Positions 33,464-42,980 of a DNA stretch of 64,000 bases are shown here, piece by piece; the stretch's first letter is position 1; each line of letters begins with the position of its first letter. The translations under genes were made by a program, and so were the position numbers. This DNA comes from a virus. The notes beneath the pieces are model-generated. The model did not search any database and was not told the origin of the DNA. It was given only the letters and a program-made list of their open reading frames with translations. The stretch lies in IMG/VR virus record IMGVR_UViG_3300023063_000001, positions 19,572-83,571 of that record; one strand, written 5' to 3'.

Positions 33464-34855
33464 TTATTTAGTTTTTGTTTTAAATTGTTCAGCGATCAAC
33501 TTTGCGAGATGATCTTCCATTGCTGGTGTAACAGCAGTGTCTACAACAGTGTCAGCACCCATTTCTTTAAACAGAGATGAATCACCAATCACTTTATTGC
33601 TCATTTCATGGCTAGCTACAACAGCGTCCATCTGAGCATCTGACAAACCATCAAGAGAGGCGAGCAGGGTTTTAGCTGCTTCATCACCAAGGACGGCTGA
33701 AAGTTTAGCGGTGCGAGCTTCTACAATAACAACTTTAGCAGCTAGTTCAGCAGTTTCTTTTTCTGCTTTGAACTGAGCTACAAATTCATTTGCTTCAGCA
33801 AGTTTAGCTTGAAGATCTACAACACCAGAAAGGGCTAGTTGCATTTCTTGTTCTTTAGTTTGAAAAGCTAGCTGAAGTGCGGACAATTCCGACTTAGCGA
33901 GTTCTAGTTCGTTCATGTCGAAACTCTCCAGAGACACTGATGTGTCTACGTTCTTGGTCATTTTAAATAGTTTGTCTTTTAGCATTGAAGAATCATTTCC
34001 TTTATTGCTTTGGGCTGTATCTGCTAAGTATTCGTAAAAATCCTCGATGGACATTACCTTATCTGCTAGACCAAGCTTCAAAGCGTCTCCGGAGAGAAAC
34101 GTCTTTGCTTCTGTGGCTCTAACTGCTTCTACAGAAATGCTGCGATTCTCAGCAACAAACTCTGTAAAACTGTCGTAGAGAATATCTACTTTTGATTGAA
34201 TATCTTCTAAGAATGCAGGTTTGAAAGATCCGTCATTTGCAAATGGGGTCTTGGATGCACCTGCCGTAATAAAGGTACGTTCATAACCTTCTTTCTCAAG
34301 AGCTTTACTATCATTAATTAACTGAACAACTACACCAATACTGCCTATATCACTTTGAACATTAGTAATAATTTGATCAGAAATAGCTGTAAGAGCATAG
34401 GCGGCGCTGGCACTTAAACCATCTACATAGCTTAATATCGTGACATCGTTGGCTTGTGCATAAGCTTTGATATAGTTAGCTGCATCAAACAAACCGTAAG
34501 CTGAGCCTCCACCACTATCAACCATGAATGCAATAGTCTTTGCACCATTATCAACTAGATAAGTAAAGTCAGCTTTAAGGTTCTGATAGCTAGTACCACC
34601 ACAATCCATTCCCATCATTGTAACGGGTTTATCTGTAAGTGGGCCTTGGATGTCCATAACGGCTACACCAAGATCAGAGTTAAATGAATAGCGGTTTGTA
34701 ACTTTGTTTGAAGGGCTGTCTTCATCGTCATCTAGTTTAAAATCACTAGCTTCACGACTGTCTAGATAATCCAAGACTGTTTCAAAGGATTGAAGATGCA
34801 TCAAATGAGGAGTGTTAGACAGCTTCTCTTTAATACGTAAAAGTTGATGAGCCAT
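33464..34855 (-). CDS. prohead protease (S49/ClpP-like) with C-terminal scaffold
   Basis: 463 residues. The N-terminal half is an SppA/S49 peptidase: MDSGGGSAYGLFDAANYI, then the nucleophile region DGLSASAAYALTA and a later lysine in ITAGASKTPFAND that would form the Ser-Lys dyad. From about residue 300 the sequence becomes a long charged coiled coil (FQTKEQEMQLALSG, FKAEKETAELAAKV), the scaffolding part, in the manner of lambda gpC/Nu3. It directs shell assembly and removes itself by proteolysis. Confidence 0.88.
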   Translation of the reverse strand: MAHQLLRIKEKLSNTPHLMHLQSFETVLDYLDSREASDFKLDDDEDSPSNKVTNRYSFNSDLGVAVMDIQGPLTDKPVTMMGMDCGGTSYQNLKADFTYLVDNGAKTIAFMVDSGGGSAYGLFDAANYIKAYAQANDVTILSYVDGLSASAAYALTAISDQIITNVQSDIGSIGVVVQLINDSKALEKEGYERTFITAGASKTPFANDGSFKPAFLEDIQSKVDILYDSFTEFVAENRSISVEAVRATEAKTFLSGDALKLGLADKVMSIEDFYEYLADTAQSNKGNDSSMLKDKLFKMTKNVDTSVSLESFDMNELELAKSELSALQLAFQTKEQEMQLALSGVVDLQAKLAEANEFVAQFKAEKETAELAAKVVIVEARTAKLSAVLGDEAAKTLLASLDGLSDAQMDAVVASHEMSNKVIGDSSLFKEMGADTVVDTAVTPAMEDHLAKLIAEQFKTKTK

Positions 34856-36376
34856 TTAATTTTCCTTATTTGAAGTAGATGAGTCTCCAGAGCTACCCGT
34901 TGCACTACCCGTACCTGAGGGAAGACCAGCCGCCAACCCTTCACCACTGGAACTGTCTGCTGGACCTAGAAGCTCATTAAGATCATCCTGACTCATATCC
35001 TCATCCACACGATCTGGAAGACCAATAATCTCAGCAATGTAGTTAATGTTCTTAGGGGTAGGGGCTACAAGACCGACAGCTTTAGTTCGTTGCAAAGCGC
35101 TAGAGAGTGCGTCAATATCCGTGGCGTCCACTTCACCATAGCAAAGCTTAGGCATATCTACAGGATTCCAACCATTAAGCTGTGCAAGCTGTTTAATCAC
35201 ATCATTATTGAATACATCTTGAATTTCCATCAAGGCTGTTTCAACTCGTGTGGCTACAATGCTTGTCTTGTTATCAGCAAGGCTAAAAGAACCTGTATTG
35301 TTCTGACCCATCTTCAACACATCAGCAAAGAATGACATTAGAATTTCTGTTGAATACCTGTCAATGACAGCACCAACATCAAAGCTTTTAGCTCCCGTAA
35401 CACCAGCCAACTCAAAGTTGAACATCTTGTTACCAGACTCATCATAGATGGTTGGAAGAATCAAACCCTCTTGTTCTTCACGATGTAAATTACGCATCAC
35501 TTTCTTTAGGTATTCGTAGGTGGCTTTATCAGAGTCAGAAGCACCTTCCACCATATATTGAACAGGGATAGAAAGAACTGGAAGCCCTCTCATATCCTTG
35601 CTTATACCAACAGCTTCAGCTTCTTCTAACGCCTTCTTGAACTTCCACGATTCCCAACAATAGATAAGAGGACTTTCACCTGTTGGGCTATTCTTACGAG
35701 CGTTGGTTCTAAACAACATAAACTTTTCACGGGGGATAAGAACTCCAGGTGAAATCTGTGTTGATTGAACAAACTGTGTAGTTGTTGGGTTATCTATGCC
35801 TGTGTTATTTACTTGCCACTGGCGAACACCTGTTACATTACGATTGTTAGCATCCATTTCCCAACGAGCAATAGTTTCTTGACCACGACAATAAATACCT
35901 TTAAGACCAATCAACCCATCGTTGTAATAAGAGCCATTAATCTTTAATCTTTTTCTAAAAACCTTTTCACAGAGCGAAAATCCGTAAGTGTTAAAAGAAA
36001 TAATCTCTTTAATTGTTTGAAAGAAACTTGTATCTAAGTCTTCAAAAAATACTTCTTCTAGAAACTTCTTTTTAGCTTTCTGATCTGGTGTGGCATTGTG
36101 AGGAACATCAAAGCTCCACTTAGTCTTGCTAATCATTGTTTCAACAAGCTGAATAGCAGAACTTACTGTTGCATCTTTACGCATCTGTTTAAATGTGTAA
36201 ATGCATTGTGGCCATTGCAATTCTTGTCTGTAGCCATCTAGGATATTGTTTCCTAGTTCTACACCCGGTTGACCAGATTCAGTGAACTTGAGACGTGGGA
36301 TTGTAGAATCCGTTCCCGTTGTTAATGTCGGCAACTCTGTAGTTGCCCCCACAGGAGCCTTTTTTGTTGCTGCCAT
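34856..36376 (-). CDS. portal protein
   Basis: 506 residues. Resembles DUF935/Mu gp29-like portals: MRKDATVSSAIQLVETMISKTKW near the start, IKEIISFNTYGFSLCEKVFR, and a central segment SIPVQYMVEG to ILPTIYDESGNKMF. It forms the dodecameric ring at the capsid vertex, the DNA entry/exit channel. C-terminal tail is Gly/Ser-rich. A separate gene at 49765 encodes a paralogue of residues about 246-330. Confidence 0.87.
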   Translation of the reverse strand: MAATKKAPVGATTELPTLTTGTDSTIPRLKFTESGQPGVELGNNILDGYRQELQWPQCIYTFKQMRKDATVSSAIQLVETMISKTKWSFDVPHNATPDQKAKKKFLEEVFFEDLDTSFFQTIKEIISFNTYGFSLCEKVFRKRLKINGSYYNDGLIGLKGIYCRGQETIARWEMDANNRNVTGVRQWQVNNTGIDNPTTTQFVQSTQISPGVLIPREKFMLFRTNARKNSPTGESPLIYCWESWKFKKALEEAEAVGISKDMRGLPVLSIPVQYMVEGASDSDKATYEYLKKVMRNLHREEQEGLILPTIYDESGNKMFNFELAGVTGAKSFDVGAVIDRYSTEILMSFFADVLKMGQNNTGSFSLADNKTSIVATRVETALMEIQDVFNNDVIKQLAQLNGWNPVDMPKLCYGEVDATDIDALSSALQRTKAVGLVAPTPKNINYIAEIIGLPDRVDEDMSQDDLNELLGPADSSSGEGLAAGLPSGTGSATGSSGDSSTSNKEN

Positions 36377-36388
36377 TTTGGCTCCTAA

Positions 36389-37975
36389 TTAACGGATGTT
36401 GTTGAGAGGGTTACTGGTTCTTTCGAAACCAAAAGATTGCATGCCGGAGAGGAAGTTTGGTACAGTGCGTTTGGATGCTACAGCTTCGAAGGCATCCGAG
36501 CACGCATCACATAAATCATCGTGACCTGCCTCGCCACTACGACGGGTTCCATCAAACACCTCCACTTGATTGTAAAAAAAGGATAAATCATTGGTTACCC
36601 CGTTTTCAAAATCAGTAGCACAATTCTTTAGAATCTTCATACCACCGTTCATTACAATAGATGCAAAAGGCTTAAACCTATCAGCTTTTTTACCTTGTGC
36701 CCTTAACTGTCTGCACATAAAACCGGCTGATGAAATATCCCTAGATAAGACACTGTTTGTAAACTTAGCCCCAGGGCCTGGGTCCAAAGGGATAATTATA
36801 TCTGTCCTTTTCCCATCTTGATAAGCAGCTTCAAGGATAAAAGGTAGCCACTCTCCCGGAAGAATACGAGTCTGCTTGATGTCATGAATAAAATAAGTAC
36901 CATCTTTGAGGCGACTCATTTTCACTGAAACTGTATAGTCCGGAGAACTGTTCTTTTCACTTTTCTTGGAAAAGGCAAAATCATAAGCGCGGACTGTGCA
37001 ATCAATGTCTGTCCAAGCGGGTTCTTGACTTTCTTCAATGAACCACTCGCGGCGCACCATGCCTGAACCTTCTTCGCGGGCCTCCCACGAGCCATAAAGA
37101 AGAATTTCTTTTTGTACGCGTGGCAATCCTTCAAGGAATGCTATATAATTATCTTCAATGTATGGGTTGTCATAAACAGATGCTGAAATCCAAGCAAACG
37201 AAAGAGGTTTAATTTGCTTCTTATCCGTATCCGGCAACAAGTCGCCAAAGGAATCTCTTCGTCCATGTTTCTCAAACATCTGATCCCGAGATTCAGCCCA
37301 AATCATGTTGTTGCCGTCACGGATAAACCAGCGCACAACACCTTGTTTAGCTGGGTCAGGCCTGCCAAAGAACTCACTTCCCTCTGGATATAAGTACCAC
37401 CCAACCCACTTCTTCACCCAGCTATCAGGCGAGGGGTTCATGGTAGCCCTCATCACCGGTTTCATTTCTGCTTTTGTACGAAGGCGGGACAAAATATAAA
37501 GAAATTGACTTTCTTCAAACTGACAAAGTTCGTCTAGGACCGCTGAACTAATTTGTGCCCCTTGAAAATTGCCCGTATCATCAACACTTTCAAAGTGCGT
37601 AAAGGACACTTCAGCTTTCTTTTCTAAACCCTGCACCGGTCCAAAGTTAATCTTCATGTCCTTGATTCGAACACGAGCATTTTCATCAAAATCTTTATAT
37701 AGGCTTTTAGCTTCGTCCCAAATTGCTCCGGGTTTAGTAAGCATGGGGGTTGTTCGGCGAATCACAATACCCTTATAATTAGGTAAGTGAATATATTTCA
37801 TGTGATGAATAAGCGCGGCAAAAGTCTTCCCTCCGCCAGCTTGCCCCCCATAGAAGATTATATCAACTTCTTCACCTTCTTCTGTCGCATACTTACTACG
37901 TTTTCCTGTACCATCTCTTAGATTTAAGAAGAGGGCTTGAGGTCGGCTTGCGGGGGCAATAATTTGTCCTGACAT
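36389..37975 (-). CDS. terL: terminase large subunit
   Basis: 528 residues from ATG 37975 with GAGGAG upstream. Walker A is YGGQAGGGKTF near residue 43; Walker B is SSAVLDELCQFEE near 140; a C-motif-like TMNPSPDSW follows. The nuclease domain has VRAYDFAFS, then IIPLDPGPGAKF, and a late GEAGHDDLCDACSDAFEA, providing the acidic metal ligands. It packages DNA through the portal. An HNH gene overlaps its first 52 bases. Confidence 0.95.
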   Translation of the reverse strand: MSGQIIAPASRPQALFLNLRDGTGKRSKYATEEGEEVDIIFYGGQAGGGKTFAALIHHMKYIHLPNYKGIVIRRTTPMLTKPGAIWDEAKSLYKDFDENARVRIKDMKINFGPVQGLEKKAEVSFTHFESVDDTGNFQGAQISSAVLDELCQFEESQFLYILSRLRTKAEMKPVMRATMNPSPDSWVKKWVGWYLYPEGSEFFGRPDPAKQGVVRWFIRDGNNMIWAESRDQMFEKHGRRDSFGDLLPDTDKKQIKPLSFAWISASVYDNPYIEDNYIAFLEGLPRVQKEILLYGSWEAREEGSGMVRREWFIEESQEPAWTDIDCTVRAYDFAFSKKSEKNSSPDYTVSVKMSRLKDGTYFIHDIKQTRILPGEWLPFILEAAYQDGKRTDIIIPLDPGPGAKFTNSVLSRDISSAGFMCRQLRAQGKKADRFKPFASIVMNGGMKILKNCATDFENGVTNDLSFFYNQVEVFDGTRRSGEAGHDDLCDACSDAFEAVASKRTVPNFLSGMQSFGFERTSNPLNNIR

Positions 37976-38529
37976 TCAAACTCCTCAAGACTAAACCTTT
38001 TAAAAACAGACTCTATACAAGTTGAAGAAACATTATATTTAGCTGCAAAATCTTTTTGTAAAACACCTTCAACCCTTTTCTTGCAATTCGTAAGAATATC
38101 TATAACAGCTTCCTTGTCTAATTTAGCTAACTTACTTTCTAATTTAGAGGCTGTTACTTTAGTCAAACCCGTTGCAAGAGCATGTGATTTATTTTCAGCG
38201 TAGGTATTCCACTCAAGATTCTCTACTTGGTTGTTAGTCTTATTTCCATCAATATGGTTTATTGTAATCTTAGTTTCAGGATTAGGTATAAAAGATTTAG
38301 CAACTAGCCGATGGATCATACAAGTTTCCCTAACACCCTCTAAAGAATAAAAGTGTAGGGTTGGGTAGCCTGATGTACCAACTGAAAATTTAAGAATCTT
38401 TTCTTTATATGGGTAAACACGCCCATCTTTATAAATTATAGTTTTAGCTAAAGCTTTAACCCTACCTAAAGAACTAACTTGATATAAACCTTCATACCCT
38501 TGTATATCTTTCCAAACTTCTTCATTCAT
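37924..38529 (-). CDS. HNH homing endonuclease (NUMOD4 + HNH) beside terL
   Basis: 201 residues from ATG 38529 (the longer frame to 38580 has no better start). NUMOD4 is at the N-terminus (MNEEVWKDIQGYEGLYQVSSLGRVKAL); the HNH core is KITINHIDGNKTNNQVENLEWNT; the C-terminal HTH resembles a sequence reader. It ends inside the first codons of terL in a different frame, so it inserted at the terL start. Similar in plan to the 579 gene. Confidence 0.86.
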   Translation of the reverse strand: MNEEVWKDIQGYEGLYQVSSLGRVKALAKTIIYKDGRVYPYKEKILKFSVGTSGYPTLHFYSLEGVRETCMIHRLVAKSFIPNPETKITINHIDGNKTNNQVENLEWNTYAENKSHALATGLTKVTASKLESKLAKLDKEAVIDILTNCKKRVEGVLQKDFAAKYNVSSTCIESVFKRFSLEEFECQDKLLPPQADLKPSS

Positions 38530-38542
38530 GTAATTTAGTCTC

Positions 38543-38659
38543 TTAATAAAAAGAAAACTGTGTGCCTCCCGGCAAGACATGAGTATAGGAGCGTTTCACA
38601 ACGAGTCCTGAATAGGTGAGGGCGTCATCCCGACGAGCCTCGGTGTTGCTTTTATACAA
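38543..38659 (-). CDS. short ORF (38 aa), possible gene remnant
   Basis: TTG start five bases after the upstream stop, reading YKSNTEARRDDALTYSGLVVKRSY and ending at the HNH gene. It is more GC-rich than the HNH gene and reads like a normal coding fragment, so it may be what is left of a gene disrupted by the HNH insertion. Confidence 0.4.
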   Translation of the reverse strand: MYKSNTEARRDDALTYSGLVVKRSYTHVLPGGTQFSFY

Positions 38660-38663
38660 CTCT

Positions 38664-39032
38664 TTACTCTTCACCACTCACATCATCAACACCGTCTTCA
38701 ACGGCCTTCAGATATTTCACCTGCATAACCGAGCGCTGGCGCCCCTTGACGCCTCGACTCTGAACTGCATCTTTGAAATCTTCCCACTCCATAGCCTCTA
38801 GATCTTCTGCTGTAAACACAGAGTCCTTCAAAGGAACAGGAATAGTATGAATCCCCGGTTCCATCCGTAGAGTCTTATCTGTCTCAATCACAAGACTTGC
38901 TGTCAACGGGAAACCTTTAAGACGTGGGAATGTATTGTCTTTCAATACAAACCCTTGCTTACCAAGCTCAAGAATCTTCTTTACAAAATCAACAGGGCTA
39001 CCCATTGATAAATTAACTGTTTGTTCTGCCAC
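38664..39032 (-). CDS. hypothetical protein at the head of the terminase operon (122 aa)
   Basis: GTG at 39032 with AGGAGAATAAAC upstream is preferred to ATG 39116, which would lie above the promoter. The protein has a basic C-terminus (RGVKGRQRSVMQVKYLK). It may be the small terminase or a head accessory protein, but the sequence does not show this. Confidence 0.66.
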   Translation of the reverse strand: MAEQTVNLSMGSPVDFVKKILELGKQGFVLKDNTFPRLKGFPLTASLVIETDKTLRMEPGIHTIPVPLKDSVFTAEDLEAMEWEDFKDAVQSRGVKGRQRSVMQVKYLKAVEDGVDDVSGEE

Positions 39033-39064
39033 GTTTATTCTCCTTTGTTCTAGCTTGTGGGGAG

Positions 39065-39094
39065 AGTTTAACATTGATTTTACATCCCTGTCAA
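39065..39094 (-). promoter_or_regulatory. sigma70-type promoter for the terminase/head operon
   Basis: On the minus strand TTGACA (39094-39089), 18-bp spacer, TAAACT (39070-39065). The -35 is perfect; the -10 matches at four of six positions, counting TAAACT against TATAAT. It would drive transcription toward terL and the capsid genes. Confidence 0.65.
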
Positions 39095-39180
39095 TAGTCT
39101 GAGTGTTTATTTTCAACTATTTTAATAGATTTATTAAATAACACCCATCCTTAGATGTTATCTATAAAGCTACTTTACTG

Positions 39181-41217
39181 TTATAACAAGACTTCTTGTG
39201 CTGACATAAATGTAAATGTAGGTGTTTGTGTTACGTTCACTGTCCTAAGACGCACAAATTTACCTAGTGGAATAACACCAGATAGATTTGCTGTACCAAG
39301 ACTTGTGATACTAAGTACACCACCTGTACTGTTCCCTGATGATGTGACAGTAGTTACGCCTGTCGTAAATCCAACCTCGTTTGCATACTCTAAATAAACT
39401 CTACCACTTGCTCCTGCAATCAATACAGCAGACACTGTAATATCTACAGCATAACTTACTATAGCATCTTGTGTTGTGCTGATTTGAAATGCAGTGTTTA
39501 AAGTACGTGTGGGGTTGGCAAACGTCCTTGTAGGAATGGGAAGAGTTGCTAATGATCCATCACCACGGACATATTGAGATACTGTACCTGTTGGAGTATT
39601 AAACTTAGTTGACAATCCGCTTGTCAATGCACTTGTTGTAGCATAAGTGGATAGTGTGGTTGTAAGGCTAGTTGTTGTTACACCATCTGTAATTCCATAA
39701 CCACTTAATGTTGTAGGCTTACCTGTGATCGTGCTGTATGGAATATTAGCACCTACACTAATCTTCCCATCAAGACTTGTCTGTAAGCCTGTCACATCAC
39801 TAATAACATGTGTATGGTTTGTAGCTGCTGCTCCAACATCCAAATTGGTTAAGACTACAGCCCCTGTCTTTGTGTTAACAGACGTGACAGGGTAGGTAAC
39901 AGTAGTAAGATAGCCACTGTCGTTTGTAAGCTGTGATGTCTTTGTTACAACTGTTGGAACACCTGTTAATGTACTATAAGGAATACTAGCCCCTGTAGCA
40001 ATAGCTCCTACATCCGAAGCTGAAAGAACAACAGTTCCTGTTTTACTATTGACACTTATGACAGGATAGTTTACAACAGGGATAGTTGGCTTATTAAGAA
40101 TAAAAGCCACACCAGATGTTGCATTCCAATCTGAATTCACTTGTGCAGCAGGAATTACAGGCGTTCCTGTAAGCTGTAAATAGGGGATTGCTGTACTTGT
40201 CCCAATCTTGCTATCCAGCGCGTTTTGTAGCCCTGTAACGTCTGCTATAACGTGAGTGTGTGGGGTAGGAACGAATGCAGCAGGAACGTTGCTTAGGCTC
40301 GTATATTTCCCGTCAAATAGGGCAGGTTTGTTCAATATCTGGCTAACACCAGCAACACTATTCCAATCACTGTTAACTTGTGTAGGAGATGCTGGTATTG
40401 TCACTGCACCAGTTTGTCCATTTACAGATGTTACACTTGTTGCGGGGATCATTGCTTTTACAGCATTAAGATCATTGGTATCAACAAGACCAATATAATA
40501 GCCTTCTTGAATGATTGCTGAAATCTTTGGAATTCCTGTAGAGCTATTTCCTAGGAGTGCATAGTTGTCAGCAACAATATCAAATATTAAAGTTGTACCT
40601 GAAGTCAAGATAAGAGAGGTATCTTGATAATCAATAATATTATCACCTGTTGAAAGGTTGGTGCCATTACTACCAGACACCCAAGCTGACTTACTAGGGA
40701 AATACTTTACTGCAATATTGCTTGTCTTGTCTCTAATTCTAAGCCTTACATTTGTCATTGCCGATGATGCTGTGAATATCAAAGCATTTGATCTAGCTGT
40801 AAGGGTTGTTGTGTATTCAAAAGAAATAGGAGATGTTAAAACATCGCTTCCTGATGTAGCTGAGAACGTCCGTTCGGCTTCTTTCAAATAAAAATAGTAG
40901 GGTTTTGATGAAGCTGCATTTCTTGGAACTGAGTAGTCTACTAATTGGTACCTATTAAGGGACACCATATCTTGAATGGCAAGAAAACTTGCTGATTCAG
41001 ATAGCCTTAAGACATCACCAAAATCCACTGATCCTGATTCTACAGCAAACCCTATTGGAGCTAGTAGGGCTCCTGAGGAAAGCATCATAAGGCCTGAGCC
41101 TTGCAGAGTTCCATCTTCTGCTTTATAAGGAACTTCGTTAACACCTAAATTATCTAGGTTAACTCCGCTATCCCCTTCAATGATTGTTGTATTGTTTCTA
41201 TTAGGAATAATACTCAT
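39181..41217 (-). CDS. tail fibre protein with internal repeats (678 aa)
   Basis: The middle is made of repeats such as SVNGQTGAVTI, SVNSKTGTVVLSASDVGA and SVNTKTGAVVLTNLDVGA, alternating with GLQNALDSKI/GLQTSLDGKI. This is typical of long phage fibres. The C-terminus (FANPTRTLNTAFQISTTQDAIVSYAVDITVS) is a beta-rich tip. It is the last gene of the fibre cluster. Confidence 0.8.
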   Translation of the reverse strand: MSIIPNRNNTTIIEGDSGVNLDNLGVNEVPYKAEDGTLQGSGLMMLSSGALLAPIGFAVESGSVDFGDVLRLSESASFLAIQDMVSLNRYQLVDYSVPRNAASSKPYYFYLKEAERTFSATSGSDVLTSPISFEYTTTLTARSNALIFTASSAMTNVRLRIRDKTSNIAVKYFPSKSAWVSGSNGTNLSTGDNIIDYQDTSLILTSGTTLIFDIVADNYALLGNSSTGIPKISAIIQEGYYIGLVDTNDLNAVKAMIPATSVTSVNGQTGAVTIPASPTQVNSDWNSVAGVSQILNKPALFDGKYTSLSNVPAAFVPTPHTHVIADVTGLQNALDSKIGTSTAIPYLQLTGTPVIPAAQVNSDWNATSGVAFILNKPTIPVVNYPVISVNSKTGTVVLSASDVGAIATGASIPYSTLTGVPTVVTKTSQLTNDSGYLTTVTYPVTSVNTKTGAVVLTNLDVGAAATNHTHVISDVTGLQTSLDGKISVGANIPYSTITGKPTTLSGYGITDGVTTTSLTTTLSTYATTSALTSGLSTKFNTPTGTVSQYVRGDGSLATLPIPTRTFANPTRTLNTAFQISTTQDAIVSYAVDITVSAVLIAGASGRVYLEYANEVGFTTGVTTVTSSGNSTGGVLSITSLGTANLSGVIPLGKFVRLRTVNVTQTPTFTFMSAQEVLL

Positions 41218-41227
41218 TGTCTACTCC

Positions 41228-41515
41228 TCAATCAAGCGTCTGAATAGAAACTTTACCAGCATTAGTTCCCTTCAGCCAAACTCTACTTCCTGTAGGTACA
41301 TCTGTAACTGTCGTCCATCGTTCCCCTGTCGTAGATCCTAAATCCCACCCATCAGTTGAAGCTACAGGAGGGGCTACAGCATTGATGTTAATATAAATAA
41401 CGGCTGAAGCTTTGTTTCTAATGATCAGGGATGTACCGGGGCTTATGCCTGTAAGATCGTAAGCATCAATCCATGTGTTAGTGACTAGCTGTACATCATT
41501 AAGTGTATTACTCAT
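41228..41515 (-). CDS. hypothetical fibre-associated protein (95 aa)
   Basis: ATG 41515. A small beta-rich protein (TSLIIRNKASAVIYININAVAP, then GSRVWLKGTNAGKVSIQ) between two fibre genes, perhaps a chaperone or attachment domain. Function unknown. Confidence 0.6.
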   Translation of the reverse strand: MSNTLNDVQLVTNTWIDAYDLTGISPGTSLIIRNKASAVIYININAVAPPVASTDGWDLGSTTGERWTTVTDVPTGSRVWLKGTNAGKVSIQTLD

Positions 41516-41622
41516 ATTAAACACCTCTTATTGTTATTCTAGGTGCCTTTCCAAGAGGTCTTTATAGCCACTGACAGACAAACAACGGCTTTTGTATGAC
41601 ACAGCCTCTTTCTGCTTAAACT

Positions 41623-41640
41623 AGGGGCCTTACGGCCCCT
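41623..41640 (-). terminator. hairpin after the SGNH fibre gene
   Basis: AGGGGCC-GTAA-GGCCCCT on the minus strand, the same GGCC-GTAA-GGCC core as the terminator at 4037. No U-run, so a processing or attenuation role is possible. Confidence 0.6.
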
Positions 41641-41648
41641 CACACATT

Positions 41649-42977
41649 TTAAAGTGCAGCTACGGTTGGTTGTACAACTGCTTGTAGCGCAACATAACCA
41701 GCGTTGCTGAAGTGTACGTTGTCACTTGAAGCCATACCTGATGCAATCTGAATTTGACCTGAACCATCATCAGCACCAGCAACAGCAGCTTGATAACCTG
41801 GCACTACTGCAACTCCACCGTAGTTATTGGTAAGAAGTGCAGCCTCACTATTCATAAACCGACGAACAGTTGTGTCATATGCACCAAGAGCACGGTATGC
41901 TGTGTTGGTTGGAGCACCTTCCAAGAAATACAGAGCAGGTGGAGCAGTCTTTAAGCTCACTGTTGAGAGTACACGGCTAAGGGCTGTGTAATCTTCTTGC
42001 AGAATAGCTGTTACGGTGCTGCTTGTATAAGTGTTGTTAATTGAATAGGGAGCATAGAACAATGCAGTAGGATTCACTTTATCCAAGTGGTTACTTACCA
42101 TCTGTGAATAAGTGGCGGGGGTCTGTGCATGTAAAGCCGCATTAAACCACTCAACAGGCGCTGTCGGCGAGGAAAGAGCAGCACAAGCACGTTGTACAGC
42201 ACCAAACGCACGAATATCACCACCAATCCCTTCTACAGTACTGTCGCCATTCACCATAACTAGTTTACCAGCACGAGGGCTGAAATAACGGATAGCTGGG
42301 TGAAATACACTGTCATAACTAACAGTGGTGGTGGTGTAGTTGGCAGGAGTTGTAATACCGGCTACAGCTTGGTATGAACCTTTAAGGATAGGCTGAGCCT
42401 GACCTGAAGTAGCCCAGTAGTAGGTGTTATTCGCCGGAATCATTGGAGAAATGGTGGTTGGGAATTGAATGCGTACACAAACAATAGCCTTGGTTCCGCT
42501 ATCGGTGCGTGCCAAACTGCGAAGTGGACTTACATCAAGAATGGTGTAAGAAGGAACTTCGTTTGCAATTTGGGCTGCAATGTTAATAGTGGTGGAACCG
42601 TTCAAAGTGGCGTTAGTCCACGTACCACCTGTAGGGGTGATAGGTACAACGTTATCAGCACCAATCGCACTGGCTACACAAACCTGAACAGTACAGCCGG
42701 CAATTGCTGGACCGTTGTTAGGAAGTATAACTTGAAAACCATAAAAACTATCAGCCATGACTTCTTGGATTGAAGTGTGGGTTTCAATAGTTGTTGAGGC
42801 AGTTCGTGGAATGTAACGCCCAAACCTAGACACAGTAAAGGTGTTGGTTAGTGGGCGTGTACGAACCTTAGCGGTGGTCAAGGCTGCTGGTAGGGTTGAT
42901 GGTAAAGATGAAGGAAGAGCAGTTGTGATAGCAGCAGGAAGCAATGCCGCCAGCGGTACTGAAATATCTGTGGTCAT
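41649..42977 (-). CDS. SGNH-hydrolase-type tail protein (442 aa)
   Basis: A low-complexity N-terminus rich in Ala, Leu, Pro precedes a beta-rich linker. The esterase domain begins near residue 235 with LVMVNGDSTVEGIGGD (GDS nucleophile) and ends with SSDNVHFSNAGYVAL, the D-x-x-H catalytic pair. Such domains on fibres remove acyl groups from surface polysaccharide. Its ATG lies three bases from the stop of the GH5-like protein. Confidence 0.78.
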   Translation of the reverse strand: MTTDISVPLAALLPAAITTALPSSLPSTLPAALTTAKVRTRPLTNTFTVSRFGRYIPRTASTTIETHTSIQEVMADSFYGFQVILPNNGPAIAGCTVQVCVASAIGADNVVPITPTGGTWTNATLNGSTTINIAAQIANEVPSYTILDVSPLRSLARTDSGTKAIVCVRIQFPTTISPMIPANNTYYWATSGQAQPILKGSYQAVAGITTPANYTTTTVSYDSVFHPAIRYFSPRAGKLVMVNGDSTVEGIGGDIRAFGAVQRACAALSSPTAPVEWFNAALHAQTPATYSQMVSNHLDKVNPTALFYAPYSINNTYTSSTVTAILQEDYTALSRVLSTVSLKTAPPALYFLEGAPTNTAYRALGAYDTTVRRFMNSEAALLTNNYGGVAVVPGYQAAVAGADDGSGQIQIASGMASSDNVHFSNAGYVALQAVVQPTVAAL

Positions 42978-42980
42978 GTA

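Noticed and set aside
38664-39116. Longer form of the 38664 gene starting at ATG 39116.
   Set aside because: It would lie upstream of the promoter at 39065-39094; GTG 39032 has a strong ribosome site.
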